64,000 bases of DNA from Pontederia crassipes (taxonomy: Eukaryota; Streptophyta; Magnoliopsida; Commelinales; Pontederiaceae): assembly GCA_030549335.1 (NCBI GenBank), contig CM060194.1:13580171-13644170 (forward strand). The letters run 5' to 3'. A model generated the notes under the pieces. The model saw nothing but the letters and a program-made list of their open reading frames with translations, had not been told where the DNA came from and ran no database searches. Made by a program: the position numbers and the translations under genes. Positions within the stretch are counted from its first letter, which is position 1. Each line of letters begins with the position of its first letter. Shown here piece by piece: positions 48,560 to 60,292 of the stretch.

Positions 48560-49859
48560 GACGTAATAAATAATAATAATATTATTTTTTAAATGAGCGG
48601 ACAGAAGAACAACGTTCTTATGGTTTAAGTAAATATCTCAAATTTGAACATTCGAGAATGTAAAAAAATTTTATCAGAAATCTCACTTGCCGTCAAACGT
48701 GTTGCTCGGAACGACAAGCTCGATGATGGACCGAGAGGTCCGAGACTCTAACTTATGATAAGTGCTTAAAGATAATGTTGCATCGTCGAGCTAATTAAAT
48801 TGAACAATCTACGACACTTTCCGATTGGCACTAAAGAATGTAATGTTCCATGGTCGAGTCTAAGTAATTTAATTAAATTAGCTCCAATAACTCGAAAAGG
48901 TAGGAGGAATGAATAATTATTTTGGTGCCGCTCTGAGTTCATTTCGTCGCCCCCACGCGCTTTCGAGTGGTTGCGTTGCCGGTTGTGGGTCATCAATCAT
49001 AACTCTATTTTACGCGCCAAAAGCGCGTAGTAATTATTATCTATCGTTACTTATTTACCCTATTTATTAATGTTGCGCGTTTATTTATTAAAATAAATGC
49101 CGTTTGGTGAAAAGTGGCCGTTGGACGCGGACGGGGAGAGCGGCGGACGCGCTATCGACAGAGGCCGTCGGATTCGGTTCGGACGCACGCGATGTGGGGG
49201 CGGGTGGGGGTGGCTTTTGGGGTGCGCACGTGAGGGGTCCCCGGGGGTTTAGGGGCTGTCGTTGGACCAAGCGGCATGTGACGATTGTGTTCTGTTTTTT
49301 TTTCTCTTTTTCTTTTTGGGGTTAATTTCCTAATTTTTCTTATATTATAATAATTTTTTTCGTCAAATAACTTTACATTCCTAAATATTATCGTGATGCG
49401 TAGGATATTAGTATATTCAACATTTTTAAGAGATATTCGTCTTACTTTAAATTTTTTATTATTTTTTATTTATAAAAAAGATCAAAATATCTTATCATGA
49501 TTTTAAATTTTCATCTGTTTGGATGAAGTAAAAAAAGCATTTATTTCAAATTACATGAGGACATTTTATTTTTTTATAAATAAAAAATAATAGAAAAACT
49601 TAATGATGGAAGGACATAAGTGAGTTCATGCGAAAAATCGTTAATGTGCAATGAGATTTATGAAAGTAAACTTTTTAATTTTGTTTTTTTTAACATATTG
49701 TTGGTGTTAATGCTAAATATAATTATTTTCCTGTGAGATGTTAAATAAAACTTTCTTGGATTAGAAAGCCACTTGCGCTTAATTGAGGCGAAATATCCGC
49801 GAAGTAATTGAATATGAGATTTTTTTTAAGGATTTAATGTTCCTGCTCCCTACTAAAGT
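48560..49859. other. Upstream region of calmodulin-like gene
   Basis: Mixed-composition DNA. A GC-rich stretch at 49110-49260 is open in several frames (up to 73 codons) without a recognisable protein. It could be a regulatory CpG-rich block or a transposon fragment. No other feature was found. Confidence 0.5.
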
Positions 49860-50735
49860 GGAGAGCATCTTACTCCCTACTTGTTGAGATGTACGATCGG
49901 TGATCAAGGGCCCTCATCCTTTGCGCGGTTCACTCCAAATATGGCCGGTCTAGCGCCTTAGACCACAAATGTATTTTTTTTGCACATGCCCGATGCGCCC
50001 TAGATCAGGATGCTCACAGTCGTCGCCGCCGCAGTAGACGATCGCAATCGCCCGTCGCAGACGCTTACAGTCGCCCGCCGTAGACGCTTGCAGATGCCAC
50101 CACCATAGCAAATGCTCGCAATCTCCCGTCGCAGATGCTTGCAGTCGCCATCGACGCTCGTAGTCACCGTCGTCGTAGCAGTCATCCGCAGACGTTCGCA
50201 GTCGACTAAGGAAGTTGTATTGGCCGCAGAAGTTGCCGCCGCTCTCATACATCGTCGCCGCTTGCACACGTCGCCGTGATCGAAGTCGCCGCCGCTCGCA
50301 CATGTCACCACCGATTAAAATCGCACACATCGTCGCCGATTGAAATCTGACACGTCGCCGCCGATCGAAGACGCCACCCCTCACAGCCATCGCCGCCCCC
50401 CTCGCAGATGACGCCGCTAGCAGACATCGTCGTCTCTTGAATTCGCCGCCACTTGCAGTCGCCACCCTGCAGTCTTCGTCGCTCACCCCGAATGACCTAT
50501 AGAGTCTAGTAAATATTGTTCGGCAAAGGTCGACGGCGAGGGGCATTCGTCGTTCATTGGAGAGCCGCACGAAGGATGAAAACAAAGAGGCCGAACTTGC
50601 AAGAGCCCTAACTCGTTGCAATGAACCGACGAATCTTGCAGCATTTGGAGTGAACCGACGCATTGAACCGTACAAAAAATGATGATCATTGATCGTGGAT
50701 CGTACGTCCCAGGAAGTAGGGTATCCTTTTTTTAA
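49860..50735. mobile_element. TIR element with GC-rich interior
   Basis: The left arm (tactccctacttg, gtacgatcggtgatcaa, ggttcactccaaat; 49870-49940) matches the right arm in reverse (taccctacttcctg, gtacgatccacgatcaa, ggttcactccaaat; 50735-50641). Inside, 50010-50480 is a degenerate tgcagtcgccgtcg-type repeat. The minus-strand ORF of 241 codons (50675-49950) starts in the TIR and runs through this repeat, so I do not call it a gene. No target-site duplication was resolved. Confidence 0.65.
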
Positions 50736-50851
50736 TTGAGCGGTTTCATTGGTGTAATCCTCGATGAATTATCTGCACCCAAAATGAATTATTATGTGTG
50801 ATTTCTTAATGAACTTTTTTTTTAAAAAATAAATTTAGATTACTATATAGG

Positions 50852-51515
50852 GTTATTTTCATAAACCCCCCTAAACTATTACGATTTTTTACATCTAACC
50901 TCAAATTATGAACTTCTTTATCACTAAATTATCATAATTTTTTCAATCTGATCCTTCCGCCAACTTCTGTCAAATTTTCATTTACTTCGTATTTGAAAAG
51001 TCAAAATTATCTCTTCATGAAAAAAGGGTGGGGTGGGGGTCGCCCCCTGTTGCGACACCCCCCTTCCCCTGTGCAGCCGGTGCTTTCCAGCGCTGGGAAA
51101 GGGGGGGTGGTCGCCCCCTATGCGATAGGCGATGTTCGTAGGTCGTAGAAGGGGAGCGATCCCCCTCCGCTATGACCTTCATTGGTCGCCCTTCCCTGTG
51201 TGTCGCTTCCTTCACCGGCACGTTCAAGGAAGGAGGGTCGCCCATGTAGCGACCTCTGGCGCGAAGGTCGCAAAAGGGGGGCAACCCCTTTCCGACGAAC
51301 GGTTTGCTAATGATAGGAGAGGAGGGAGAAGAGGATGAAGGGTAAATTTGATTTTTCATAAATGAAAAAAATGGAATATAACAAAAAAGTTACAGAACTC
51401 GACGAAAGAATCAAATTGGAAAAATCGTGATAGTTTAAGGATCCAAAAAATAAGTTCGTAGTTTGAAGTTAGATACAGAAACTACGATAGTTTAGGGTAA
51501 TTTATGAAAATGATC
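50852..51515. mobile_element. Short TIR element with GC-rich core
   Basis: The left arm (ttttcataaa, ctaaactattacgatttt, catctaacctcaaattatg) and the right arm (gtagtttgaagttagatac, actacgatagtttaggg, tatgaaaatga) are inverted copies over about 120 bp. The core (51030-51300) is GC-rich with cgccccct blocks and short ORFs in all frames. The layout is the same as in the outer long-TIR elements. The flanking 9-mers match only partly. Confidence 0.7.
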
Positions 51516-54500
51516 ATATTATATATCTATAAATTTAAATTAATGGTGGTTCACATGTCACACAATCCTTAATTTCTTAAATTTTTTATGATATAATGAT
51601 TTAAAAAATATATATGATGAGCGTCGTCGAATTAATTTTTTTGACAAATATATTTCTTTATGAAATCCACATAAGTATTTTTATTTCATTGTGAAAATTA
51701 TCCAAAAATAAATATGTGTTTTTGGCGAATAATAAATATATGTTTAATTTTAAAAAGTCTTTGAAGTTGTCTAAATCTTTGAGGTTCATGTACTTCGAAG
51801 TCAGTAAGACCCGATGGCCGATCAAACCGGTGTTCGGATACTAAAATAATTCGTGAGTCGTCTAAAATTCGGTCATGGGATTGATTTACTTTGACTCGAT
51901 CAAACCTAATCAAAATCCAAAGTCAACCGATCAATCTAATCGGGTCAAATTATAAATTACAAAAAATTGAAGCATAAAAAATTTATTAATACTTTTAAAA
52001 ATATTATATATATATATATGCTTGAAATTTATGTTTCAGCATCCTTTATTATAAATTTGATCGATATTTTTATTTATTTATAACTACCTCAACTTTTTTA
52101 TTAGCAAATATTCGATTGATGATTTAATTTATGCTCACTTTATTATATTATTTGTTCTATGTTTTTTATTTTATATTTTTGATAAATAATATATTACATA
52201 TTAATAATATTACAAAAAAAATTTAAGCTGACCTATTGAACAATCTGATGTGGATCGACGACCGAGTCTAATCTTCGCAACATTGTTAAAAGGGCGCAAG
52301 TAGTTGGATTACCTCATGCTGAAAAAGTGAGGTTAATAAGTTTAACATCGATCCATAGACGGTAATCGCCCTTCTTTACTAGAAAAAAATAAAATTTTTG
52401 GGCGATCTTTGATTTATGTAATATTATCTTAGTTGGAGTACAAAACAATGGATTGAAGAGAGAGAAAGAGAGAGACGGTGCATAATGTTGAACTGGGAGT
52501 GAGAGAGTCGTGTGGGGTGGTTAATTAAGAATAGTAATGGGGTCGTCAACTGTTGCCAAAACATGGGACACCACACCAAGCATTCGTTAGTGGGCAACAA
52601 TTAAGAAAGTCGACTAGTTAATAATGTTGAATTAATTAGGAGTAAGAACTCAAGCATGCACATGGAGGGATCCAATTTGTTTATCGCCAATGATTTGAGG
52701 ATTGGTGGAATGGACAATGAGGCCTAGGTGCACCATTTATTTATATGATTGATTAGGGTTTGAGAGGGTGTTAGGAGTGTCCATGGTTGTGACCCAATAG
52801 TTTTTTCCCCTTTTTTGAATAAGGTATGGAAAGGAAAGGACCCCGATATTACATAGAAAATATAAGTTTGCTAATTATTTTATATAAAATTTCTTAAAAT
52901 CATTAAAAAGTTTTAATATTTATTATTCTTGATCATGTCTGTTTTCAGTTGTTAATGTCTTAATTTAAACCTTAAGTTCATGTTTATTCTTGAAGTTATC
53001 AAAATATTATAGAATTAAATCCTACTCTATAAATGTATAACTTGATAAACCATTCGGACTCACTTTGATGACTTATCCGACCCAGAAAGAAAACTAGGAG
53101 AAGTTGGGATTGTGATTGGGAACCATTTGGACGCATACTCAATTTGTCCGATGCCGACTGGTCATGGTTCAATCGAATTAATTAATCGGATTGAATTAGA
53201 TTTTATTAAAATAATATTATTTTTTTATTATTTTAAAAAATATATATTATAAATAAAAGTATAAAAGGTAAAAAATGAAATAAAAGTATATTAATCATCA
53301 CTTTAAATTAATCAAATATTAATAAATTATTTTTTGCATTTTAAGAATATATATTACTTATAACTAGTTAATTTTTATATTTTATTTTAATAATTTCCTT
53401 TTTTTTAGATTTCCATTACTATTATCTTGCCCTCATTTTATTTTTCAAATTCAAATTTTCTTTCCATATTATTTGATTCCTTGTATACATTCATCCTATA
53501 AAATTTACTATATTATTATGTTTCTATTTTTATAGTTTTAATGTATATTATTTAAAACTTAAATTTTGTCATCTTATTTTTTTTCTCCTATTCAAATTTA
53601 TCTTTATTACTGTCTTTCCAATTTCCTTTCAAATTCAAATAACTTTCCTTATTATTTACATTCACACAATCAAATCACTTTCTCTGCACAATCATTCTTC
53701 ACAATTCAAATAACTTTCCTTTCAAATTCAAATAACTTTCCTTATTAGTTTACCCCCTTTCTATTATTCCACCTTCTCTATTATTATAACACTTTCCTTT
53801 TTTCTATTTTTCAATCTATTCACCTCTTTTTTAATATTTTAAAAAATGAATTGAATCAGTTTTTCGGTTAAACCTAGTTTTGACCGAGTTGACCCTGTTC
53901 AATCCGATTTTTTTTAAAAATGGGTTTTACTTACTAACTGGACCGATGGCCAGTTCGCAATTGAACTGGTCGGACCGATCGGTCCGATTTTAAAAACACT
54001 GGATCAAATAGTGATAATAAGATGTCTAAGTGCTATGCATTACATTTAGAGTATCCTATATTTAATTCTAGCATCATTTATACTTATATCTGATTCTTAG
54101 CTTTCAACAAAATTAAATAAGAAAAACCTAACAAATTTAATATTGTAGCCATATTTGTCATTGAAATGGAACAATCATAATTTAGATGTTGTTGGATTGA
54201 CTCATTTGTTATTGTATGGGCTGCACTGCTTGTTGAACAATAGGTCTTATACTTTATTTAATTATATTTCAATTATACAAATATCTAGCGTTTAAGTTAT
54301 AGTTGTGAGTGCTAAAGAAGTTTAAATTGAAAAGGTAATTTTATCTGTTTAAATTTGTATTTCTATTTTACTATCTTAATTCATATTTTACATTGAGATA
54401 TGAATACAAAAATTAAAGAATATCACATTATCTTTTTGTAATTTTTTTTTATCTCAATTGGATTTCCATACAAAAAACATGTGCGCATCTTACAATGGTA

Positions 54501-55959
54501 CAAGTGTACATGAAAGATCAAGTCCAATTATATGCATTATACTTCACCTAAATATTTGACTATAAGTTGAGATATGAAAAATATATATATATGTTACTTT
54601 CAAGATAACTAAGATTTATCACATCTAAACTTCAACGAAATATTGAAAGACTTTTCATCGAATCTAAATTAAGCTATGAATAAATAAAGTTAGTTGCTAA
54701 TTTTCTATAGAATCAAGAATTATTTGGACATTTGTGTAGAAATTTATGACCAAAATACTGAAAAAACAATGAGTTGAAAAAATTATAACAATTAGAATTG
54801 TGTCCAAATAACTAGCAATGGTCATATTCAATTTGAAGATCATAAAAGAATCTTCAAAGGACTAGAATGAAGTGAATATTAAACTACGTATGATAATCAA
54901 TTTTGAAATTCTTGTTCTCAAATTTATGAATGTTCTCCTCTCTCCTGTGCTTAAGTGAATATTGTAAAAGAGAGTATAGAAGAAAAATTGTTATAACTCT
55001 TGTGAGATTGCGAGCTACTTGTAGAGAAGTTATCATCTTACCTCTTAACCAAACAAATGAGTGTGTTAGCTCATTTTATGAGAAGTTGTCACTTTATCGC
55101 TTGAGTGTATAAAACAGTGTGTTTGATGTTGAGTTCTCATGAATTCAAAGTAAGGACGTAATAATGAAATTTTAATAGTATTAAGACCAAAAGGTCGGAG
55201 TAGACATGTACGCAAATGAGTTGGACGGAATTTCATTGACAGTTTTTTAAATTAACATTATTTTCTCTTTTACTATATTGATTGTCATTATATTAGATTA
55301 TTATATTTTTTAAATTGACTTGTGCTTTTGTGATTATTTTATAAAACCAGTTTAAAACTTCAACACATCCTCCCCTTTTGGTGACAAATGATCTAACAAT
55401 TATCTCCCTTGACACATCACCTTTAACTCAACATTAAATGAACAAAATATCTTTTGTTAATCTCTTGTGACAAAATAATCTCCCCTCTAATTTCAGTTTT
55501 TTTATATAATTGGGTCCTTCAACTCAAAGATGAGAACTTATAAATACAATTGATAAAAAGTATCGACGAGATGTAAACTCTAATTGACAACACGTGAGAT
55601 AAGCACCTCACTTGATTTATTTCCAAAACAAATCTCAAAATTCATTTCCTCTCACAAAAAACATACTCGGGATTTGTTTTGACATAAATTATATATCAAT
55701 TCTATTTATTTCAATTAATTTGATTTTTTCTTTGTTTCCTCTTCCTCCAATCGATTTCCTTACTCCTTTACACTATTCTCTTCTATCGCATCATGTGTGG
55801 CAGCAAGGAACCAAGAGAAGGAGACCATAGGAAAGATGAAGTACCACATCCAAGATGGCATAGGAGAGGAATAAATTATTTGTGCATTGAATAAGTGGGT
55901 GAAACAGAATCTTGATGATGGATTTGTTCTTCCAAATAGATTATGCATCAATTAGGGTT
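51516..55959. other. Long AT-rich region without a gene
   Basis: No supported gene. Two stretches look transposon-derived. About 53860-54000 has ggtcggaccgatcggtccg, a near palindrome, followed by a phrase common at TIR-element ends. About 55340-55420, read on the minus strand, has a ttgtcaccaaaaggggag phrase typical of the 3' end of a copia element of SIRE type. A cluster of caaataactttcctt repeats lies at 53630-53740. Confidence 0.5.
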
Positions 55960-55968
55960 TTTTAATTT

Positions 55969-55998
55969 GGAAAAAATGGGTGTCCGCCCCACTTAAGT

Positions 55999-56030
<32 letters not shown>

Positions 56031-57785
56031 GTTGTCCCCTACGCCCCCATCTGCTCATCGGACGGATGCGCCGCGATTCCCCGGTTTGCAAGGGAAAAAG
56101 AGATGAATCGGGGCGGCTCGGCTCCATTGTCACGGTTCGGCTCGTCGACGGTTCAATACGGGATACAAAAGGGCCGAATCTCGTTGTTTTGCCCATTTTC
56201 TCTCTCTCCTCTTCGCACAACGCCTCCTCTCCCCTTGCTCGGTGTTCTTTCCTCTCGCCAAACCGCCGCCAAATCTCTCTCCAGTCTCCACTCGCCGGAT
56301 CTCGCTCCTCTCACCGGAGATTCATCAAATCTCTCCTCTCCACGCAGCACGACACGCTCTCACCGGCGTTCCCTCCGAGCACGACCGTGATGAGCATGAG
56401 GCGCAGATCTCGCAAGCCGACAGGGGCGCTGGGTCTCGACGTCGACTTAATCGCGCGTGTTGCCCTCGAGCCTGGCCTCGCTGTCGCTGTCAGGTCCACG
56501 TCGCCGCCAAGCTCGCGTCGCTATCACCGCAGACTCACCGTCATTGCCGCCTTGATGTTGCCGCTGAGCTCCGCCCACTTGCCCGCCTCCGGGTGACGCT
56601 GCCAAACCCACCGCAGACTCGCCTCTGTATATTTATAGGAACCATGGGCTGTTAACAATTGCTGGATTGCTCGCAGGATCAGTGCTCTGCTCGTCTATAA
56701 CTCAGTAGTTCTTTATAATAAAATGGATCTATAATATGTTCTGTAATATGCTTTACTTTCTTCAAATAGAGCAGTCTTCTTCACTCTCACTTTCACTTTG
56801 TTCTTGATGTTATCAAGGTGTTCATGATATATCGATTTAAGCTAATTCATTCATAGATGTGGAAAGAAAAGAAAAGAAAATGCATAGCATTAAGCTCGTA
56901 GTTTGATCCAATGTCCAATTTCTTTTGTGTAAGCTTCAACTTTGATCGTAAAGTAATTACAAGTGACGAACCTCTGGTTCTTTGCAACAAGAAACTACAA
57001 TTTCGAAACATAAAAAATAACCAGCTTCGAGAACATCGTTCCTTCATTTTGAGCCTCGTCGCATCGTGCTCCAGATCAGCGGTGCGCGGCGAGGGGATCG
57101 TCGGTGCGTCCATTCACGGCAGGGTCGCGGTGTGCTCAAGGTCGGCAAAGTCGTGGCATGCTCAAGCTCGGCGCGGTCGCAGCATGCTCGGGGTGGGCAG
57201 CGAGGGTGTCGTGGAGGAGTCGCTGACAGCGCAATGAGGTCGGCGGTGATGGTGCTCGGGGTCGGCGGCCGTGCGCGAGAGGCAGATCTGAGCCGCGTGC
57301 TCGATCTGGTCGGCGGCGGTGCGTGAGAGCGGATCTGGTCGGCGGAGGTGAGTTCGCGTCAGGCGAGGAGATCGGAGAGCTCGATGGTGCATGGAGGTGG
57401 GCCGGCATCGCGAGATCGAGTCGCCGTCGCAAGATCGGAGGTCGGTGTCACGAGATCGGAGGTCGAGCGATGAGATCGAGTCAGCGCGGCTCGGAACGGA
57501 AGTCGTTGTGTGATAACGGAGGTCGATGCCCTAGCGCCGCCGTGCGCAATGAGAGAGAAAAGGAGACAATGAAAGAAAGATTGAAGGTCAGACTTTTGTA
57601 CCCAAGCAAATCCAACCGGACGAATGTGAACCGACTTCCACCATCTCCTGAACCGTCACCTCTAATCGACCTTTTCTCCCTTGAACCGGCCGCTTGAGTG
57701 CCATCCGTCTGATTCACATCGGACAGATGGAGACGTAGGGGACACCATCCCCTCATTTAAGTTGGGGGACGCCTCCATGTTTCCC
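55969..57785. mobile_element. Mutator-like element A with exact 9-bp TSD
   Basis: The 1817-bp element starts ggaaaaaatgggtgtccgcc and ends with the inverse (gggggacgcctccatgtttccc). Both sides are flanked by ttttaattt (55960-55968 and 57786-57794), the 9-bp duplication typical of Mutator-like elements. The arms share the order ggggacac, atcggacagatgg and a tacaaaag phrase. The GC-rich interior holds ORFs up to 199 codons in several frames that match nothing I know. Captured host DNA (Pack-MULE type) is possible, since such elements often carry GC-rich gene starts. No transposase is present. Confidence 0.9.
55999..56028 (+). repeat. Homopolymer run of 30 G
   Basis: Thirty consecutive G bases lie in the left terminus of Mutator-like element A, where the related termini have only five to seven G. 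It is an expansion or a sequencing artefact. A run of this length can form quadruplex structures. Confidence 0.95.
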
Positions 57786-57971
57786 TTTTAATTTATCTTA
57801 GCAATAAGTGTAATGCCTCAAAATTTCACCCTCCTATTACATCACAATTGAGCTTATTTTAAACTGTGTTACCTACAATTCTTTCCTTCTTGATCCTTCT
57901 TTACATGGAATGTGAAATGGAAACAATATTAACCTATGTATTTTTTTAACAAACTGCGAAGGGAAAAATGG

Positions 57972-58043
57972 GTGTCCCCCCATCTGAAATGGGGGGACAC
58001 TCCCCCCATTTATCAGCGCCCGTCCGATTCGGATCGGACGGGC
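57972..58043. repeat. Two adjacent hairpins in left terminus of element B
   Basis: Hairpin one (57972-58000) has 12-bp perfect arms gtgtccccccat / atggggggacac around a 5-base loop. Hairpin two (58018-58043) has 11-bp arms gcccgtccgat / atcggacgggc around 4 bases. The right terminus repeats the pattern (cgtccgatgcgcatcggacg at 60839-60858, then a gtgtcccccc foldback at about 60870-60905). Confidence 0.85.
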
Positions 58044-58544
58044 ACAGATAAAATGGCGAATCTTGAGTATTAAGCCGACATGTTGATGGCGGTTCGATCT
58101 TCGGTTCATTCAGATGGTTGTTTCGATCCAATTTGGGCGAGTACAAAAGGCGTGGTGAAAATGTTTTTCACCCTTTTCGGCATCCCGCTCTCTCTCTCAC
58201 CTCCCTCTCCGTCCCGCTCTCTCCCTCTTCGGCGTCTATGACGCCGGCGACCGCATCCACGATCTGCGCAACCACGACCGTTCGACTGTCGGTGAGATCG
58301 ACGGCCGCTCTCTCGCTCTCGACATCGACCACCACAGCCGACCATCCTAGATCTGCACGAGAATGCGATCTCCGGCGAGTTCTCCGCATCCCCGACCACG
58401 TCCGACCAGATCTAACGAATGAACGGCGGGATCTGACGGACACCGACCAGATCTGGTCCTTGGTGGCCTCGTTCGACCAGATCTGACGGACGCCGATCTC
58501 GTCCTCGCCTCCAGGATCTCTTCGCCTCTAGGAAGCCATCGGAG

Positions 58545-59050
58545 GCTGCCGCCCCCTGCCCTGCCGCTCCCGCACGCCGCCGCCCGCCTGCCTTGCCGCT
58601 CTAGCACGCCGCCGCCCTGCTGCTCGAGCACGCCGCCGCGCGCCAGCCCTGCCGCTCCCGCACGCCGTCGCCCGCCCGCCCTGCCGCTCCCGCCACGCCG
58701 CCCGCCCGCCTGCCCTGCCGCTATAGCACGCCGCCGCTTACCGCTCCCGCACGCTGCCGCCTTACCGCTGCCGCCGCCCGCCCGCCCGGCCCGCCGCTTG
58801 CCGCTCCCCCCCCGCCGCCGCGCTCGCCCCACCCGCCGCTGCCACCCTGCCGCTCTAGAATGCCGCCGCCGCCCGCCTTGCCGCTCCCGCACGCCGCCGC
58901 CCGCCCGCCCTGCCGCTTCCGCATGCCACCGCCCGCCCGCACGTCATGCCGATCTTGCACGCCGCCACCTGCTTGCCCTGCCGCTCTCGCACGCCGCCGC
59001 CTGCCCGCCCTACCGCTCTCGCACGGCCGCTGCCTGCCCTCCTTGCCGCT
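58545..59050. repeat. GC-rich minisatellite in element B
   Basis: Irregular copies of a unit close to cctgccgctcccgcacgcc, separated by gccgcccgcc spacers, run for about 500 bp. Long Pro/Arg/Ala- or Gly/Arg-rich ORFs are open on both strands here (up to 181 codons) and are repeat artefacts. Confidence 0.85.
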
Positions 59051-59340
59051 CTCGTCAAGGACCCCACCTCGATCCCACCGAGCGCCGCCGACCTCCTATC
59101 ACCTCCATCGTGGTGCTGTCGACCTCCGCGACGACCTCCCGCGCCCCTGCACCGAACGCCACCGACCTCCTATCACCTCCGTGACGACCTCCCGCGACCC
59201 CGCACCACCGCCGACCCCGCACCGAGCGCCGCCCCATCGCCGCCGAGTTCAACCTCCCCGACGTCGACCCCACACACCGCGGCATTTGTTGTATTGTTTA
59301 GGACTAAGCATGTAAACTGGCTACAATTGCCGTTTTAGTA

Positions 59341-59530
59341 GTTAGTTTGTGCGCTCTCTAGTATTGTTTAGGACTAAGCCGGTTAGTAATTACTTGTTCT
59401 ATTCTTTGATAAGATGCAAAACTGTGATGGAGTTGGTTTGTGCTCTCTAGTATTGTTTAGGACTAAGCCAGTTGTAATTACTTGTTCTATTCTTTGATAA
59501 GATGCAAAACTGTGATGAAGTTGTGATAGC
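59341..59530. repeat. 89-bp tandem duplication in element B
   Basis: The stretch with ctctctagtattgtttagga, then acttgttctattctttgata and gatgcaaaactgtgatg occurs twice (59354 and 59443), with one or two small differences. A third fragment (tattgtttaggactaagc) lies at about 59293. The composition differs from the GC-rich surroundings and resembles a plant 3' UTR. Confidence 0.85.
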
Positions 59531-60040
59531 TCATGCAACACTCTATGATGAACATTGGTATAACACTCCTCAGCTGATTTGCTTGTTGAACCCTCATTAA
59601 CTTATCATTTATTTGGATAATTCAGCATGTATAATTCAGTTATCATTTATTTGGCTAATTCAGCATGTATCATTTACTTGGAGCCGTTGACAATCACTTG
59701 GGAAGTCCGGATACATCTAAAACAAATAATGGGCAAGAATGAACAATTACATATTCCAAATTCTCAATTACAGATTCCACATACATCAATGAAGCTCATT
59801 GGAATTTGAGGGGAAAAAATCAACAAAATAAGCAAATCTAAATGCAGTGTGTGCGCGGGGTCGCATCATGGCGTGACGGAGGTCGGCGGGGGTCGTGACG
59901 TGAGGGTCGGTGGCGGAGCTCGAAGGTGGCGCTCGACAGCATAGTTCGAAGGGGATGCGGAGATACCCAGAACATGGAGGGGTCATGGCATGAGAGGGGT
60001 CGGCGGCACTCGGCGGTGTAGCTCAGAGGCGGGCGCTGTT

Positions 60041-60292
60041 GGTGTCACGAATCTGATGTGGCCGGGGGTTGATGGGTGTTGCGGATCTGAGCGTGGGCGA
60101 CGACTGATCGGTCGCGGCGGGGGTGCTCGTCGGTGGGGGTGTCGTGGCGGGTATGCGGGTGCTGCTGGTGTCACGAATCTGATGTGGCCGGGGGTCGACG
60201 GGTGTTGTGGATCTAAGCGTGGGCGACGACTGGTCGGTCGCGGCGGGGGTGCTCGTCGGTGGGGGTGTCGCGGCGGGGTTGCTCGTCGTCGA
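60041..60292. repeat. 126-bp tandem repeat in element B
   Basis: The unit starting ggtgtcacgaatctgatgtg at 60041 is repeated at 60167 with few changes. Its second half (gcggcgggggtgctcgtcgg) recurs again near 60240. Reading frames stay open through it because 126 is a multiple of three. Confidence 0.85.

Noticed and set aside
49950-50675. 241-codon minus-strand ORF
   Set aside because: It starts in a TIR and continues through a degenerate tandem repeat; it has no recognisable domain.
55997-56655. 199-codon ORF starting with poly-Gly
   Set aside because: The start codon and poly-Gly lie in the G homopolymer of a transposon terminus. The rest is GC-rich cargo with no domain I know; a captured gene piece remains possible but is not shown.
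58347-59338. ORFs of 181, 151 and 130 codons
   Set aside because: They are open frames in the tgccgctcccgcacgcc-type repeat of Mutator-like element B.
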